64,000 nucleotides of DNA from Bacteroidales bacterium (GTDB lineage: Bacteria; Bacteroidota; Bacteroidia; Bacteroidales; F082), in NCBI GenBank assembly GCA_019454985.1, contig JACFNF010000008.1, forward strand, positions 86,167 to 150,166, given 5' to 3'. The notes under the pieces were generated by a model. That model saw only the letters and a list, made by a program, of their open reading frames with translations. It did not search any database and had not been told where the DNA came from. The first letter of the stretch is position 1, and each line of letters opens with the position of its first letter. The position numbers and the translations under genes are program-made. Positions 35,194-44,602 of the stretch are shown piece by piece.

Positions 35194-37464
35194 TCAGCGG
35201 ATTTTGTTCTGGGCATCAATGACCGCTATGGTAATCATATTGACAATTTCGTTCACTGAACTTCCCATCTGCAGGATTTGCACAGCGTCTTTCATCCCGT
35301 TCAGCACCGGGCCGATCACTTCGGCACCTCCTAGCTCCTGAACTAATTTATAGGCGATATTGGCCGATTCGAGATTTGGGAAAATGAGCACATTGGCCGG
35401 CCCGTCAATGAGACGCGAAAACGAAAACGACTCGCTCAGCAGTTCGGTGTTGAGGGCTGCGTTGGCCTGCATCTCGCCATCCACAATCATATCGGGATAA
35501 TGTTCGTGGAGGTACTGCACAGCCTTCCGTTGTTTCTCGGGTACTTCGCCTTCGGCTGAACCAAAATTGCTGTATGAAACTAAGGCAACCCGCGGAACGA
35601 CTTTGAACTCTCTAACCGACTGGCAGGTTTGCAGCGTGATTTCGACCAATTGTTCCCAGGTCGGGTCAATGTTCAGGGTACAGTCGGCAAAGAAGACTGG
35701 TCCGCGTTTGGTGTTCACGATATACATCCCCGAAGCAATATTGTGTCCTTTGGCTTTGTCAATCACCTGAAGTACAGGGCGTATGGTGTCGGGATAGCTT
35801 CGTGTGAGGCCCGATACCATGGCATGAGCATGGCCAGTAGCTACCATCATGGCGGCAAAATAATTACGATGCAGCAACAGACTTCTTGCGGCCGTAAAAG
35901 TCATTCCCTTGCGCTGGCGCCTGAGAAACAATGCCTCGGCAAATTGTTTGCGGCGACCGTTTTGTTCATTCGAGCGGGGGTCAATGATCTCAACACCATG
36001 AAGCTCAAGGTCGTTTTCCTGAATCAACTGCCGTATTTTGGTTGCATTCCCCATCAGCACAGGCTCGGCCAAACCTTCGTTGAGGACAATTTCGGCGGCT
36101 TTCAGCATTTTGTAATGTTCGGCATCTGCCAGCACTACCCGTTTCGGATCATGTTTAGCACGGGTTTTGATCTGCCGCAACAGAGGGTTACTGGTTTTCA
36201 GCCGTTTGCGCAACTCCTCGATGTAATTATCCCAATTGGTGATGGGGTTGCGGGCTACGCCTGTTTCCATGGCGGCTTTGGCCACTGCCGGTGAAACCCG
36301 TTCAATCAGGCGTGGGTCGGTTGGTTTGGGGATGATGTATTCGCGGCCAAAACGCAGGTTGTTCACATTGAAAGCGATATTCACCTCTTCGGGGACAGGT
36401 TCTTTGGCTAATTGTGCCAGGGCGTGAGAGGCAGCCAATTTCATTTCGTCGTTGATTTCGCGGGCACGTACATCCAAGGCACCACGGAAGATATAGGGGA
36501 AACCCAACACATTGTTGATCTGGTTGGGATAGTCGGAGCGACCGGTCACCATGATGATGTCATCGCGCGTGGCCACAGCATCATTATAGGCAATTTCGGG
36601 AACCGGATTGGCCAATGCAAACACAATCGGGTTGTCGGCCATGGAGAGCAACATGTGTTTTTTCAACACGCCGGCCACCGAAAGTCCGAGAAACATATCA
36701 GCTCCTTTCAGCGCTTCTTCCAAACTCATATCAGGCACATCGCGTGCAAACAGGAGCTTGGTGCTGTTGAGGTCGGTGCGTTTTTTGTTCAAAACCCCTT
36801 TGCTGTCGAACATGAGGATATTTTCGGGTCGGGCGCCAAGTTTCACATAGAGTTTTGTGCAACTGATGGCTGCTGCGCCGGCCCCATTGACCACAATTTT
36901 CAGGTTTTCGATCTTTTTCCCGTTGATTTCCAAGGCATTTAACAAGCCGGCTGAGGTGATGATAGCTGTTCCATGCTGGTCGTCGTGCATTACCGGGATG
37001 GGGAGTTGTTTTTTCAATTCTTCCTCTATCTCAAAGCATTCAGGAGCTTTGATGTCTTCCAGATTGATGCCTCCGAAGCTGGGAGCAATGGCTTTGATGA
37101 CTTCGACGAGTTTTTTCGGGTCTTTTTCGTTGATTTCGATATCAAACACATCAATATCGGCAAACACTTTGAAAAGCAGCCCTTTGCCTTCCATCACCGG
37201 TTTTCCGGCTTCGGGGCCGATATCGCCCAAACCCAAAACAGCAGTGCCGTTGGTGATGACTGCCACCAGATTGCCTTTTCCGGTGTATTTGTAAACTTCA
37301 TCCGGGTTTTTGTTGATTGCCAGACAAGGATCAGCCACGCCGGGCGTATAGGCCAGCGACAGGTCGCGCTGTGTGCTGTATGGCTTTGTCGGAATCACCT
37401 CAAGCTTGCCCGGTCGCCCCTGGGCATGATAGTTTAAGGCATCTTTGTAAAATAGCTTATCCAT
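35194..37464 (-). CDS. maeB: NADP-dependent malic enzyme with phosphotransacetylase-like domain
   Basis: A 756-residue MaeB-type malic enzyme that decarboxylates malate to pyruvate with NADP+. Residues about 1-420 are the malic enzyme, with AYTPGVADPC near the N-terminus, the HDDQHGTAII motif and the nucleotide-binding VVNGAGAAAISC. Residues about 425-756 are a phosphotransacetylase-like domain (MVATGHAHAMVSGLTRSY) thought to give allosteric control by acetyl-CoA. The start at 37464 (MDKLFYKDALNYH) replaces an upstream TTG that lies inside the promoter element. It is monocistronic. Confidence 0.95.
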   Translation of the reverse strand: MDKLFYKDALNYHAQGRPGKLEVIPTKPYSTQRDLSLAYTPGVADPCLAINKNPDEVYKYTGKGNLVAVITNGTAVLGLGDIGPEAGKPVMEGKGLLFKVFADIDVFDIEINEKDPKKLVEVIKAIAPSFGGINLEDIKAPECFEIEEELKKQLPIPVMHDDQHGTAIITSAGLLNALEINGKKIENLKIVVNGAGAAAISCTKLYVKLGARPENILMFDSKGVLNKKRTDLNSTKLLFARDVPDMSLEEALKGADMFLGLSVAGVLKKHMLLSMADNPIVFALANPVPEIAYNDAVATRDDIIMVTGRSDYPNQINNVLGFPYIFRGALDVRAREINDEMKLAASHALAQLAKEPVPEEVNIAFNVNNLRFGREYIIPKPTDPRLIERVSPAVAKAAMETGVARNPITNWDNYIEELRKRLKTSNPLLRQIKTRAKHDPKRVVLADAEHYKMLKAAEIVLNEGLAEPVLMGNATKIRQLIQENDLELHGVEIIDPRSNEQNGRRKQFAEALFLRRQRKGMTFTAARSLLLHRNYFAAMMVATGHAHAMVSGLTRSYPDTIRPVLQVIDKAKGHNIASGMYIVNTKRGPVFFADCTLNIDPTWEQLVEITLQTCQSVREFKVVPRVALVSYSNFGSAEGEVPEKQRKAVQYLHEHYPDMIVDGEMQANAALNTELLSESFSFSRLIDGPANVLIFPNLESANIAYKLVQELGGAEVIGPVLNGMKDAVQILQMGSSVNEIVNMITIAVIDAQNKIR

Positions 37465-37494
37465 AACTATTTGTTTATTTGAAATTCTTTGCCC

Positions 37495-37502
37495 CAAAGA
37501 TA
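37495..37502 (-). promoter_or_regulatory. -7 element (TATCTTTG) for maeB
   Basis: A perfect minus-strand TAnnTTTG match, 30 bases upstream of the chosen ATG. It overlaps the TTG that would begin the longer frame. Confidence 0.6.
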
Positions 37503-37722
37503 ATGTTTCAGGAGGTTTTTGCGCGGATAAATAAAAAAACTAATCGCAATAATTTATGTACATCGTTTTTCTGGTCAGGGGGAAAGGTTTTCATTTTTTT
37601 GGTTTTGCATTACGGGTTTTTGTCTTCACAAGCCAAAACGGTGATAATCAAAATAATGCCGGTTTAATCCTTTTAAGCTCAGGCCATCAAGTCATATTTT
37701 CGGGTCACTTTTCAGGATTGAT

Positions 37723-37730
37723 TATCTTTG
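37723..37730 (+). promoter_or_regulatory. -7 element (TATCTTTG) for the six-gene glycan operon
   Basis: A perfect TAnnTTTG match 21 bases before the ATG at 37752. No other convincing element occurs in the next 6.7 kb on this strand at a gene junction. Confidence 0.6.
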
Positions 37731-37751
37731 CCCGCACAAACTCAGAACCGA

Positions 37752-38621
37752 ATGGAAAACAAGCCTGTAAGCATCGTTGTCCCCGCTTATAATGAAGAAA
37801 GCGCCATCAGGCAAAGTCTCGACCGCATGATCGAGCGCCGCTTTCACGAGCTTTATGAGGTGATTTTTGTGGACGACGGCTCCACCGACAGCACTTTCGA
37901 CATCATCCGGCAATACCCGGTAATATGTGTTCGTCACAACGTAAACAAAGGTTATGGTGCTGCCCTGAAGACTGGCATTAGAAAAGCCAAAGGCCAAAAG
38001 GTGGTGATTCTCGATAGTGATGGACAACACGACCCGGCCTATGTGAGCCAGATCGTGGAAATGTTGGATGAATACGACATGGTGATTGGCGAACGCGACC
38101 AAAAATCGTTTCAGGTGAACCGCCGCCGGAGCGGAAAATGGCTTATCCGATTAGTAGGAGAAATGTTGGTAGAACAAAAGCTGCCCGATTACAACTCGGG
38201 TTTTCGCGGCTTCGACCGCAAACTCATCACCGAAATGCTGCACATCATGCCCAATGGCTTTTCATTTTCTACCACTTCAACCTTAGCTTTTCTGAAAGAA
38301 GGCTATACCATCGGCACCTTCCCCATCAGTGTGAAAGAGCGCATCGGCCGCAGCAGCAATGTGAGCTTTCTGAAAGACGGCTCTAAAACCCTCCTGCTCC
38401 TGCTTCGTATCATCATGCTGTTCAATCCGTTGAAGATTTTTTTTCCGGCCAGTGTGTTTGCCTTTGGTTTTGGTATCATCTGGGGTATTATCGGCTATTT
38501 TGAAGCCGGAAGGTTTCCCAACAGTGCCACATTGATTACGGTGATGGGGATGTTGTTGTTTTTTATTGGACTTCTGGCCGACCAGATTTCCATGCTCAAC
38601 CGTACAAAACACAGTTTATGA
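37752..38621 (+). CDS. family 2 glycosyltransferase, polyprenyl-phosphate type with C-terminal membrane helices
   Basis: A 289-residue GT-A enzyme. PVSIVVPAYNEE, EVIFVDDGSTDST, VNKGYGAALKTGI and VVILDSDGQHDP (metal-binding DxD) resemble dolichol-phosphate mannosyltransferase-like enzymes that put one sugar on a polyprenyl phosphate. DYNSGFRGFDRK is the acceptor-side motif. Two hydrophobic helices at the C-terminus (about 215-275) anchor it to the inner membrane. It is the first gene of a six-gene operon, and its stop overlaps the next start by 4 bases. The start at 37752 is preferred because a promoter element covers the longer frame. The sugar and lipid used are unknown. Confidence 0.92.
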   Translation: MENKPVSIVVPAYNEESAIRQSLDRMIERRFHELYEVIFVDDGSTDSTFDIIRQYPVICVRHNVNKGYGAALKTGIRKAKGQKVVILDSDGQHDPAYVSQIVEMLDEYDMVIGERDQKSFQVNRRRSGKWLIRLVGEMLVEQKLPDYNSGFRGFDRKLITEMLHIMPNGFSFSTTSTLAFLKEGYTIGTFPISVKERIGRSSNVSFLKDGSKTLLLLLRIIMLFNPLKIFFPASVFAFGFGIIWGIIGYFEAGRFPNSATLITVMGMLLFFIGLLADQISMLNRTKHSL

Positions 38622-39355
38622 GCCGATATGTATCATCTGATCATCGCAACTTCTGGAGCGATGCGGCTGTTGAAGCCCATTGGGATCGGGTGGCGGGCAT
38701 TTATGTGGCCGAAAACAACAAGGTGAAAGGAGCTCATGATCAGCGTTTTACAGAAAGTTTGCAACATTTGGACCTGAAGCCCGGGTTGCGCCTGCTCAAC
38801 ATCACCAGCCGCGATGCCGGCGCCGATGCCTTTATCCGCGAACGGCAGCCCGATTGTGAAATCACCCATGCCGAGATCTCTGCGGGTTTGATGGCCGAAG
38901 CCGAAAAACTGTGGCCGGGAATCTGTCAAATCAAACTGAGCACATACAGCCATCTGCCATTTTCCAACAGACAGTTCAACCGCATCCTGAGCCTTGAGAC
39001 ATTAGAACATGCTGCCGACCCGCTGGCTTTTCTGGCAGAGTTGAATCGTGTGGCCACTGACGACGCCCGCTTGGTGCTGAGTTGTCCGCCCGCCACCAGC
39101 GAAATTCCTTACCGCCTTTATACCGCCTTGTTTGGCGGACATGGCGAAGGCCCTCACCGCTTTCTGCCTTCGGACGAAGTGAAAGTCATGCTCCGTAAAA
39201 CAGGCTGGAAACTGCTTCTGCATAAAGGAACTGTGCTTTTCCCCGTGGGACCGGAAGCTTTTCGTGATTTTGGGGAAAGGCTGATCAATGCGTTTCAGGG
39301 AAGTGTTTTATCCGAAATGGGAATCCGTCAATTCTATGTCTGCGAAAAACAGTGA
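38618..39355 (+). CDS. class I methyltransferase-like protein, atypical motif I
   Basis: A 245-residue protein with the overall order of a class I SAM-dependent methyltransferase: LRLLNITSRDAGADAFI in the motif I position, YSHLPFSNRQFNRILSLETLEHAADP (motif II with the LEHAxDP signature), then ARLVLSCPPATSE. Motif I lacks the usual GxGxG glycines, so SAM binding may be altered or lost. The C-terminal HRFLPSDEVKVMLRKTGWKL fits Methyltransf_11-type proteins. It is coupled to the GT2 gene (ATGA overlap). It probably modifies a glycan or lipid precursor, or has become a structural partner (inference). Confidence 0.75.
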   Translation: MSRYVSSDHRNFWSDAAVEAHWDRVAGIYVAENNKVKGAHDQRFTESLQHLDLKPGLRLLNITSRDAGADAFIRERQPDCEITHAEISAGLMAEAEKLWPGICQIKLSTYSHLPFSNRQFNRILSLETLEHAADPLAFLAELNRVATDDARLVLSCPPATSEIPYRLYTALFGGHGEGPHRFLPSDEVKVMLRKTGWKLLLHKGTVLFPVGPEAFRDFGERLINAFQGSVLSEMGIRQFYVCEKQ

Positions 39356-40655
39356 GCAATTCCGGTCTGTCGTGCGCAACGGCATGTGTAACCGTTGTGG
39401 AAGCTGCGTTGGACTGTCAAACGGACAAATCCGTTTCGACAACAAAGAAGGGCGCTATCTGCCCCGAATTGTCGGAACTCCCGATGAAGAAACCATGAAA
39501 TTGGTGCTCAGCGCTTGCAGCGGGAGAGCATTTAACTTTCCGGCACAGCGCGAACGCCTTTTTGGCGACACCCCCTCCCATGTTTACACCGGTGCTTTTC
39601 GCAGCCTCCATATCGGCTATGCCGAAAATCAACAAATTCGCAGTCAGGCCGCAAGCGGAGGCATTCTGAGTGCCATGCTGATTTATTTGCTGCGCAACAA
39701 ACATATTGCAGGCGCAGTGGTGCTCGGAATGTCGAAAGAAAAACCTTGGCTCACTGCTCCTTTTATTGCCACCACCGAGGAGGAAATTTTGGAAGCAGCC
39801 CAAAGCAAATATATCCTTTCGTCGGTGAATGAAATATTGCCCGAAATAGGCGCTTTTGATGGAAAATTAGCTTATGTGGGTTTGCCCGGACAGGTGCAAA
39901 GCATTCGGTTGCTTCAGCAGCAGGGACACCCCTGGGTGAAAAACATCGAGTATATTTTTGGTCCTTTTTATGGCAACACCTTGCATTTCAGTTCGATAAA
40001 AAGCTTTTTGCGCTCGCATGGCGAAAAAGACTACCAACAAATCAAACAGTTGTATTTCCGTTATGGCGAGTGGCCGGGCAATATGCGCGTGGAGATGAAA
40101 AACGGAAAGGCATATCAGTTAAAAAAATTTCATGCCAATTACCTTATTCCGTTTCACATTGTAAAAAACAGTCTGATTTGCACCGACCTTGCCAACGAGT
40201 TCACAGATGTTTCGGGGGGCGATGCCTGGGCGCCGGTTTACGAAGAACGCGGCAAAGGCTTTTCAATGATTCTGGCCCGCTCCGAAAAAGGTGAGGCCCT
40301 TATCCGGCAGATGCAGGCCGATGGCTGGCTTAACCTCACGCCTATTGATTTGGAGACTTCCATCACCATGCACTCACATGGTTACGACCTGAAAAAGCGC
40401 GGCAGTTTTATCCGCATGAGCTGGATGCGGCTTGTGGGCATGAAAACTCCCGACTATGGCTATCGGCTCAGCGGCTTCGGGTTAAGCCGATATCTGATGG
40501 AAGCCGTGATTGACCTGCTATTCCTTGTGCTCGGCACCTGGCCTGCACGCAGGGCTGTTGAACTTTTGCCACCCACATTGATTGGAAATCTGTTTGAAAA
40601 AAGCAGAATTTTCTGGAAGAAATCAACGAAAAACATCAAAAGGCAAAATCTGTGA
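39336..40655 (+). CDS. FrhB-like (coenzyme F420 hydrogenase beta subunit family) iron-sulfur protein
   Basis: A 439-residue cytoplasmic protein. The N-terminus has a CxxCxxC cluster (Cys18, 21, 24) with a fourth Cys at 61 (SACSG), enough for a [4Fe-4S] centre. The FrhB/FdhB N- and C-terminal domains follow (GYAENQQIRSQAASGGILSAM; GLPGQVQSIRLLQQQG; CTDLANEFTDVSGGDAW). Relatives reduce F420, flavins or sugar-linked substrates, and some members sit in polysaccharide clusters with pyruvyl or other modification genes. F420 is not expected in Bacteroidota, so a flavin-linked reduction in glycan synthesis is more likely (inference). It overlaps the methyltransferase-like gene by 20 bases when started at MSAKNSEQF. 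Confidence 0.82.
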   Translation: MSAKNSEQFRSVVRNGMCNRCGSCVGLSNGQIRFDNKEGRYLPRIVGTPDEETMKLVLSACSGRAFNFPAQRERLFGDTPSHVYTGAFRSLHIGYAENQQIRSQAASGGILSAMLIYLLRNKHIAGAVVLGMSKEKPWLTAPFIATTEEEILEAAQSKYILSSVNEILPEIGAFDGKLAYVGLPGQVQSIRLLQQQGHPWVKNIEYIFGPFYGNTLHFSSIKSFLRSHGEKDYQQIKQLYFRYGEWPGNMRVEMKNGKAYQLKKFHANYLIPFHIVKNSLICTDLANEFTDVSGGDAWAPVYEERGKGFSMILARSEKGEALIRQMQADGWLNLTPIDLETSITMHSHGYDLKKRGSFIRMSWMRLVGMKTPDYGYRLSGFGLSRYLMEAVIDLLFLVLGTWPARRAVELLPPTLIGNLFEKSRIFWKKSTKNIKRQNL

Positions 40656-41629
40656 GCAACCTCAGACACGCACAAAAACCGACACACAAAGACGGCTTCA
40701 GAAGATGGTTTGGCTATCTGAGGCTGTTCGGCATCGGGCTGTTCGTGGTTCTTCTTTTCAGAATTGATTTCAGTGAGCTTGGACGACAATTGGCGCTTAC
40801 GCGAAAAGAATTGTTACTCATGGGTCTGTTTTTCCAATTTATCGTGTTGGTAGCCAAGGGAGTGCGTTGGCATCTGATGAACGAAAAAGGAAACAGCCTT
40901 TCACTTTGGCGGCGCAGCCTTGGCCGTTTCTACGAAAGTTATGCCATTGGCGTGGTGACGCCGGGTCGTATGGGCGAACTGCTCAAAGCCGGACATGAAA
41001 GGAATCGGGGAAACATTATGGCAGCTATTGTCCGCGTGGTGGCCGAGCGTGGATTGGATATCGGCGTGTTCGTGATCTTAGCCGGACTTTCGGTGGTGGC
41101 AGGAACCTATCTTAACTGGCCCCTTTTTTATGGCGGTTTAGTCATCTTTTTTGGAGTTGCAGCCATATTTATTTCCATGTTGTTGTTGGCTTCAAAGAAA
41201 TTCAACCTGATGTTGAATCAACTTTTGCGTCGTTTGCCTGGCAAGTTTAAGAATGTTGAGGTTAGCCTTCAAGGCTATTCACACCGGCGTTCGACGGCCA
41301 TCATCCTGCTGAGTCTCGCTTCCAATCTCAGCTATTTTGTTTCGTGCTATTTTCTGGCTTTATCGGTTGGCCTCGACGTGGGTTTTGTGTGGACTTCGGG
41401 AGCCGTTGCCGTTTCGGGCCTGCTCAATATGCTGCCCGTCACCATCATGGGTGTGGGCACGCGCGAGCTCACATTCTTGTTTGTTTTCAAAGCATTCCCT
41501 CAGGCATTGGTGCTTTCTTTTTCTTTTTTAGTGATGTTGGTGGCGCAGATTGGAGGCGGACTAATGGCTCTTGTGGCCGGTCAGCTTCTTTTACTGCACG
41601 ATCAAACAAAACAAATGAATCATGAATAA
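40652..41629 (+). CDS. lysylphosphatidylglycerol synthase-like TM protein (UPF0104), flippase-like
   Basis: A 325-residue inner-membrane protein with about 8 hydrophobic helices of the LPG_synthase_TM/UPF0104 family. Landmarks include KGVRWHLMN, RRSLGRFYESYAIGVVTPGRMGELLKAG and LLNMLPVTIMGVGTRE. The synthase catalytic domain of MprF is absent. Members are thought to flip or bind lipid-linked intermediates. The start is GTG, overlapping the FrhB-like stop (GTGA). Within this operon it could move the lipid-linked product across the membrane (inference). Confidence 0.88.
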   Translation: MSNLRHAQKPTHKDGFRRWFGYLRLFGIGLFVVLLFRIDFSELGRQLALTRKELLLMGLFFQFIVLVAKGVRWHLMNEKGNSLSLWRRSLGRFYESYAIGVVTPGRMGELLKAGHERNRGNIMAAIVRVVAERGLDIGVFVILAGLSVVAGTYLNWPLFYGGLVIFFGVAAIFISMLLLASKKFNLMLNQLLRRLPGKFKNVEVSLQGYSHRRSTAIILLSLASNLSYFVSCYFLALSVGLDVGFVWTSGAVAVSGLLNMLPVTIMGVGTRELTFLFVFKAFPQALVLSFSFLVMLVAQIGGGLMALVAGQLLLLHDQTKQMNHE

Positions 41630-42599
41630 AACCCTCCTCATCACCGGAGCCAATGGTTATCTGGGCCATTACACCGTGCAGGAAGCCGTCAGACAAGGCT
41701 ACCACGTCATTGCCGGAATCTACCCGCATTTTGCTTCTGTCCGTATTGTCCACCCTCGTGTGCAATATGTGGAAATAGACCTGAGCATTGAAGCCGGAGC
41801 TCAACATGAGCTCAACCGACTGTTGCAAGGCCATGCTGTGGAAGCCATCCTCAATATTGCCGCCTTGCTTGGAAGCTCCGACAAAGAGCAGAACGAGAAA
41901 GTGAATGCCTTAGGCGTAAAGAACATGATGGAGCTTGCCCGTCGGCATCAAATCCGTCGGTTTATTCAGGTGAGCAGTGTGGTGGTGCTCAAGCCTATCA
42001 AAGGGCCTTATGGGGAGGCCAAACTTCGGGGACAAAACTTCCTAACAGCATCGGAGCTGGATTACACCGTGTTTATCCCGGCATTGATCATGGGACCCGA
42101 AAGCCTCGGACTGAACAGGGTGCTGAAAAACGTGTTTCGCTTCCCGTTTTTTGTCCCCCTCATCGGCTCGGGAAAGGAAACCCAACATCCGGTTTTTGTT
42201 CAGGATTTTGCCAAAGCTTTAGTGGAAGCAGTCGAAAATCCCAGGACTTTCCGTAAGACCTACCAGATTGCCGGCGACCGGGTGATTTCGTTCCGCAACT
42301 TTGTGAAGGCCATTTTGAAACACTATGGCAAACAACGTATCTTTGTGCCCGTTCCGGTGGGGTTAGCCAAAACATTAGGCTGGTTTTTTCAGAAAGTGCA
42401 GAAAGTTCCTCTCTTTACTGCCGAACATGTGAAAGGGGTGCTGCAGGATTCAAAGCTCGACATCAGTGATCTTCAGCGCGACACAGGCTTCGTGCCCACT
42501 CCTTTTGAACAGGCCTTAGACCAATCGCTCAACGCCATTGGCAACCAATGGAATCAGATGCTGAAACCCCGTGCCGAACGGGTGATCGAACTTGAGTAA
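41622..42599 (+). CDS. NAD(P)-dependent epimerase/dehydratase (extended SDR)
   Basis: A 325-residue extended short-chain dehydrogenase. The nucleotide loop is ITGANGYLGHYT. The active-site pair is YGEAK (YxxxK) with SSVVV upstream as the Ser strand. NIAALLGSS and VFVQDFAKALVEAVEN are typical of sugar epimerases, dehydratases or 3-beta-HSD-like members. Substrate is unknown; a nucleotide sugar or lipid-bound sugar fits the operon. It overlaps the flippase-like gene by 8 bases, so translation is coupled. Confidence 0.9.
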   Translation: MNKTLLITGANGYLGHYTVQEAVRQGYHVIAGIYPHFASVRIVHPRVQYVEIDLSIEAGAQHELNRLLQGHAVEAILNIAALLGSSDKEQNEKVNALGVKNMMELARRHQIRRFIQVSSVVVLKPIKGPYGEAKLRGQNFLTASELDYTVFIPALIMGPESLGLNRVLKNVFRFPFFVPLIGSGKETQHPVFVQDFAKALVEAVENPRTFRKTYQIAGDRVISFRNFVKAILKHYGKQRIFVPVPVGLAKTLGWFFQKVQKVPLFTAEHVKGVLQDSKLDISDLQRDTGFVPTPFEQALDQSLNAIGNQWNQMLKPRAERVIELE

Positions 42600-42610
42600 A
42601 AAACCGAAAA

Positions 42611-44491
42611 ATGGGTAGGATCACAACATTTCTGGTATCGCTGAAACCAAAAACTTGCCCTTTGGCTAACGCTTTCAGTGCTTCGAAGGTCGCCATTTTG
42701 CTGGTGGGCATCGCCATTGTGGTGATGAACTTTCAGGAAAAGTTATGGAAAAACGAATACAGGGTGATTTCGAGCGATGTGGTGTATTATTACAGCTATC
42801 TTCCGGCAGCCCTCATCGAGCACGACCTCCATTTTGATTTCATCGCCAAAAAACCTAACGATTATTCCACCCATGTATCTTATCTGACAACTCCCGAAGG
42901 CGGCCGGTATCAGAAAATGACCATGGGTCTGGCTTTTCTCTACCTTCCTTTTTTCCTCATCGGCCATGCACAGGCATTGCTCACCGGTGTAAAGGCAACG
43001 GGTTTCTCCGAACTTTATTTCTTTTGGATGGTTTTCAGCGGTTTTTTTTATGGAATAACAGCCTTGATTTTTCTTCGGAAGATACTCTTGCGTTTCTTCA
43101 CCGATCGGGTTGTTGCACTCGTTTTGTTGCTTATAGTGTTGGGAACCAATCTGTTTTATTATCTCACCCTCGAAGCTCCCATGTCGCACGGATATAACTT
43201 TTTCCTGTTTATTCTCTTTATCTGGCTCGGCATGAGGTGGTATGAGCAACCAACGGTTCGAAACAGCATTTTCATCGGCTTGGTGTATGGTCTCATCGGT
43301 TTGATCAGGCCAACCAACGGCCTCATCCTGTTGTTTTTTCTTTTTTACGGAATCCGTTCGTGGAAAGAAATCCTATTGAGAGTCAGGTTTTTAACCGGAC
43401 AATGGCGTTTGCTCCTGCTCATGGGAGCCATGGCTTTTGTTGTGGTATTTCCACAGTTGTTGTTCTGGAAACTCAACACCGGAAAGTGGATTTATTATAC
43501 TTACGGGGAGGAAGGATTCTTTTTTGGACAACCACGTCTTTGGCGGGGATTGTTCAGTTACCGCAAAGGGTGGCTCGTCTATACGCCCCTGATGATTTTT
43601 GCCTTAGCCGGAATAGGAAGTTTGCGACGCTATGCCCCCGCCTTTTTTCTCCCCGTGCTGCTGTTTGTACCACTCAATATTTACGTGATTTATAGCTGGT
43701 GGGATTGGTCTTATGGGGGCAGTTTCGGCAGCCGGCCCATGATTGATTCCTATGGGATGATGGCTATGGCAATGGGGGCAACGCTGACGGCTGCCGAAAA
43801 CCGAAGCCAATACTTAGCCTGGGCCATTAAAATTGTGATGATTCTTTTGGCCGCTTTCAGTGTTTTTCAAACTATCCAGTACAAAAAGGGAATCATCCAT
43901 TATGCGTATATGTCGAAAAACGCTTATTGGAGTTCTCTTTTTAAACTTCAGGTGGAATTGAATTACTATGATTTGTTGGAGCCAATGGATTATACGCAGT
44001 TGCTTAAAGGTGTTTATTCAATCAGGCCCACAGTCAGGCAAACCATAGGCCCGGAAGCTGTCAATGATTTTGAACGGATGACACCCGATGGCCGCTCTTT
44101 TGCTTCGCCCGACGGCCATTACGAATTTAACCATTTCGACAACCAAAGCCGGCTTGCAGCCCGATCCGGCACTGCTTCGGCGCTGCTGACGCCGGAAAAA
44201 GCTTTCAGCTCGGGATTGAAGTTTTTTGTTCAGGAAAGCCAACAGTATCAGATTACAGTGTGGAAATATCCTGCCGGCGAAGCCGGATCACTGGTGATCA
44301 CCTCCGAAGATTCTCAGGACATTTATCAGGTTCAGAATTTGGCCGACAGCGTGGATGCCAATGGATGGAGCAGGATTAGCTTTGGGTTCACCGTTCCCAA
44401 AACATTCAACGGCTGGTGTCGGGCTTATGTTTGGAACCGTACGGCAGACAGCGTGTTTTTCGACGACTTCAGCCTCCGGCGAATCCGATAA
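42611..44491 (+). CDS. polytopic glycosyltransferase-like membrane protein (GT-C type) with C-terminal beta domain
   Basis: A 626-residue protein. Residues about 25-440 hold 10-12 hydrophobic helices, with a conserved first loop SSDVVYYYSYLPAALIEHDL as in GT-C (ArnT/PMT-like) enzymes that take sugars from polyprenyl phosphates. SWWDWSYGGSFGSRPMIDSY is a further landmark also seen in that group. The last 130 or so residues look like a periplasmic beta-sandwich that may bind carbohydrate. It would be the final transferase of the operon, acting outside the membrane on material flipped by the upstream protein (inference). It lies 11 bases after the SDR gene. Confidence 0.82.
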   Translation: MGRITTFLVSLKPKTCPLANAFSASKVAILLVGIAIVVMNFQEKLWKNEYRVISSDVVYYYSYLPAALIEHDLHFDFIAKKPNDYSTHVSYLTTPEGGRYQKMTMGLAFLYLPFFLIGHAQALLTGVKATGFSELYFFWMVFSGFFYGITALIFLRKILLRFFTDRVVALVLLLIVLGTNLFYYLTLEAPMSHGYNFFLFILFIWLGMRWYEQPTVRNSIFIGLVYGLIGLIRPTNGLILLFFLFYGIRSWKEILLRVRFLTGQWRLLLLMGAMAFVVVFPQLLFWKLNTGKWIYYTYGEEGFFFGQPRLWRGLFSYRKGWLVYTPLMIFALAGIGSLRRYAPAFFLPVLLFVPLNIYVIYSWWDWSYGGSFGSRPMIDSYGMMAMAMGATLTAAENRSQYLAWAIKIVMILLAAFSVFQTIQYKKGIIHYAYMSKNAYWSSLFKLQVELNYYDLLEPMDYTQLLKGVYSIRPTVRQTIGPEAVNDFERMTPDGRSFASPDGHYEFNHFDNQSRLAARSGTASALLTPEKAFSSGLKFFVQESQQYQITVWKYPAGEAGSLVITSEDSQDIYQVQNLADSVDANGWSRISFGFTVPKTFNGWCRAYVWNRTADSVFFDDFSLRRIR

Positions 44492-44602
44492 CTAGCTTTA
44501 TTTTTCACAAAGCGGGGATTTTTCCGACCGAAAACTGGTTGATTTTTTGTCGAGAGAGGAGATTTCCTATTTTGGCTTCCTTAACACAAAAACGGAAACC
44601 GC

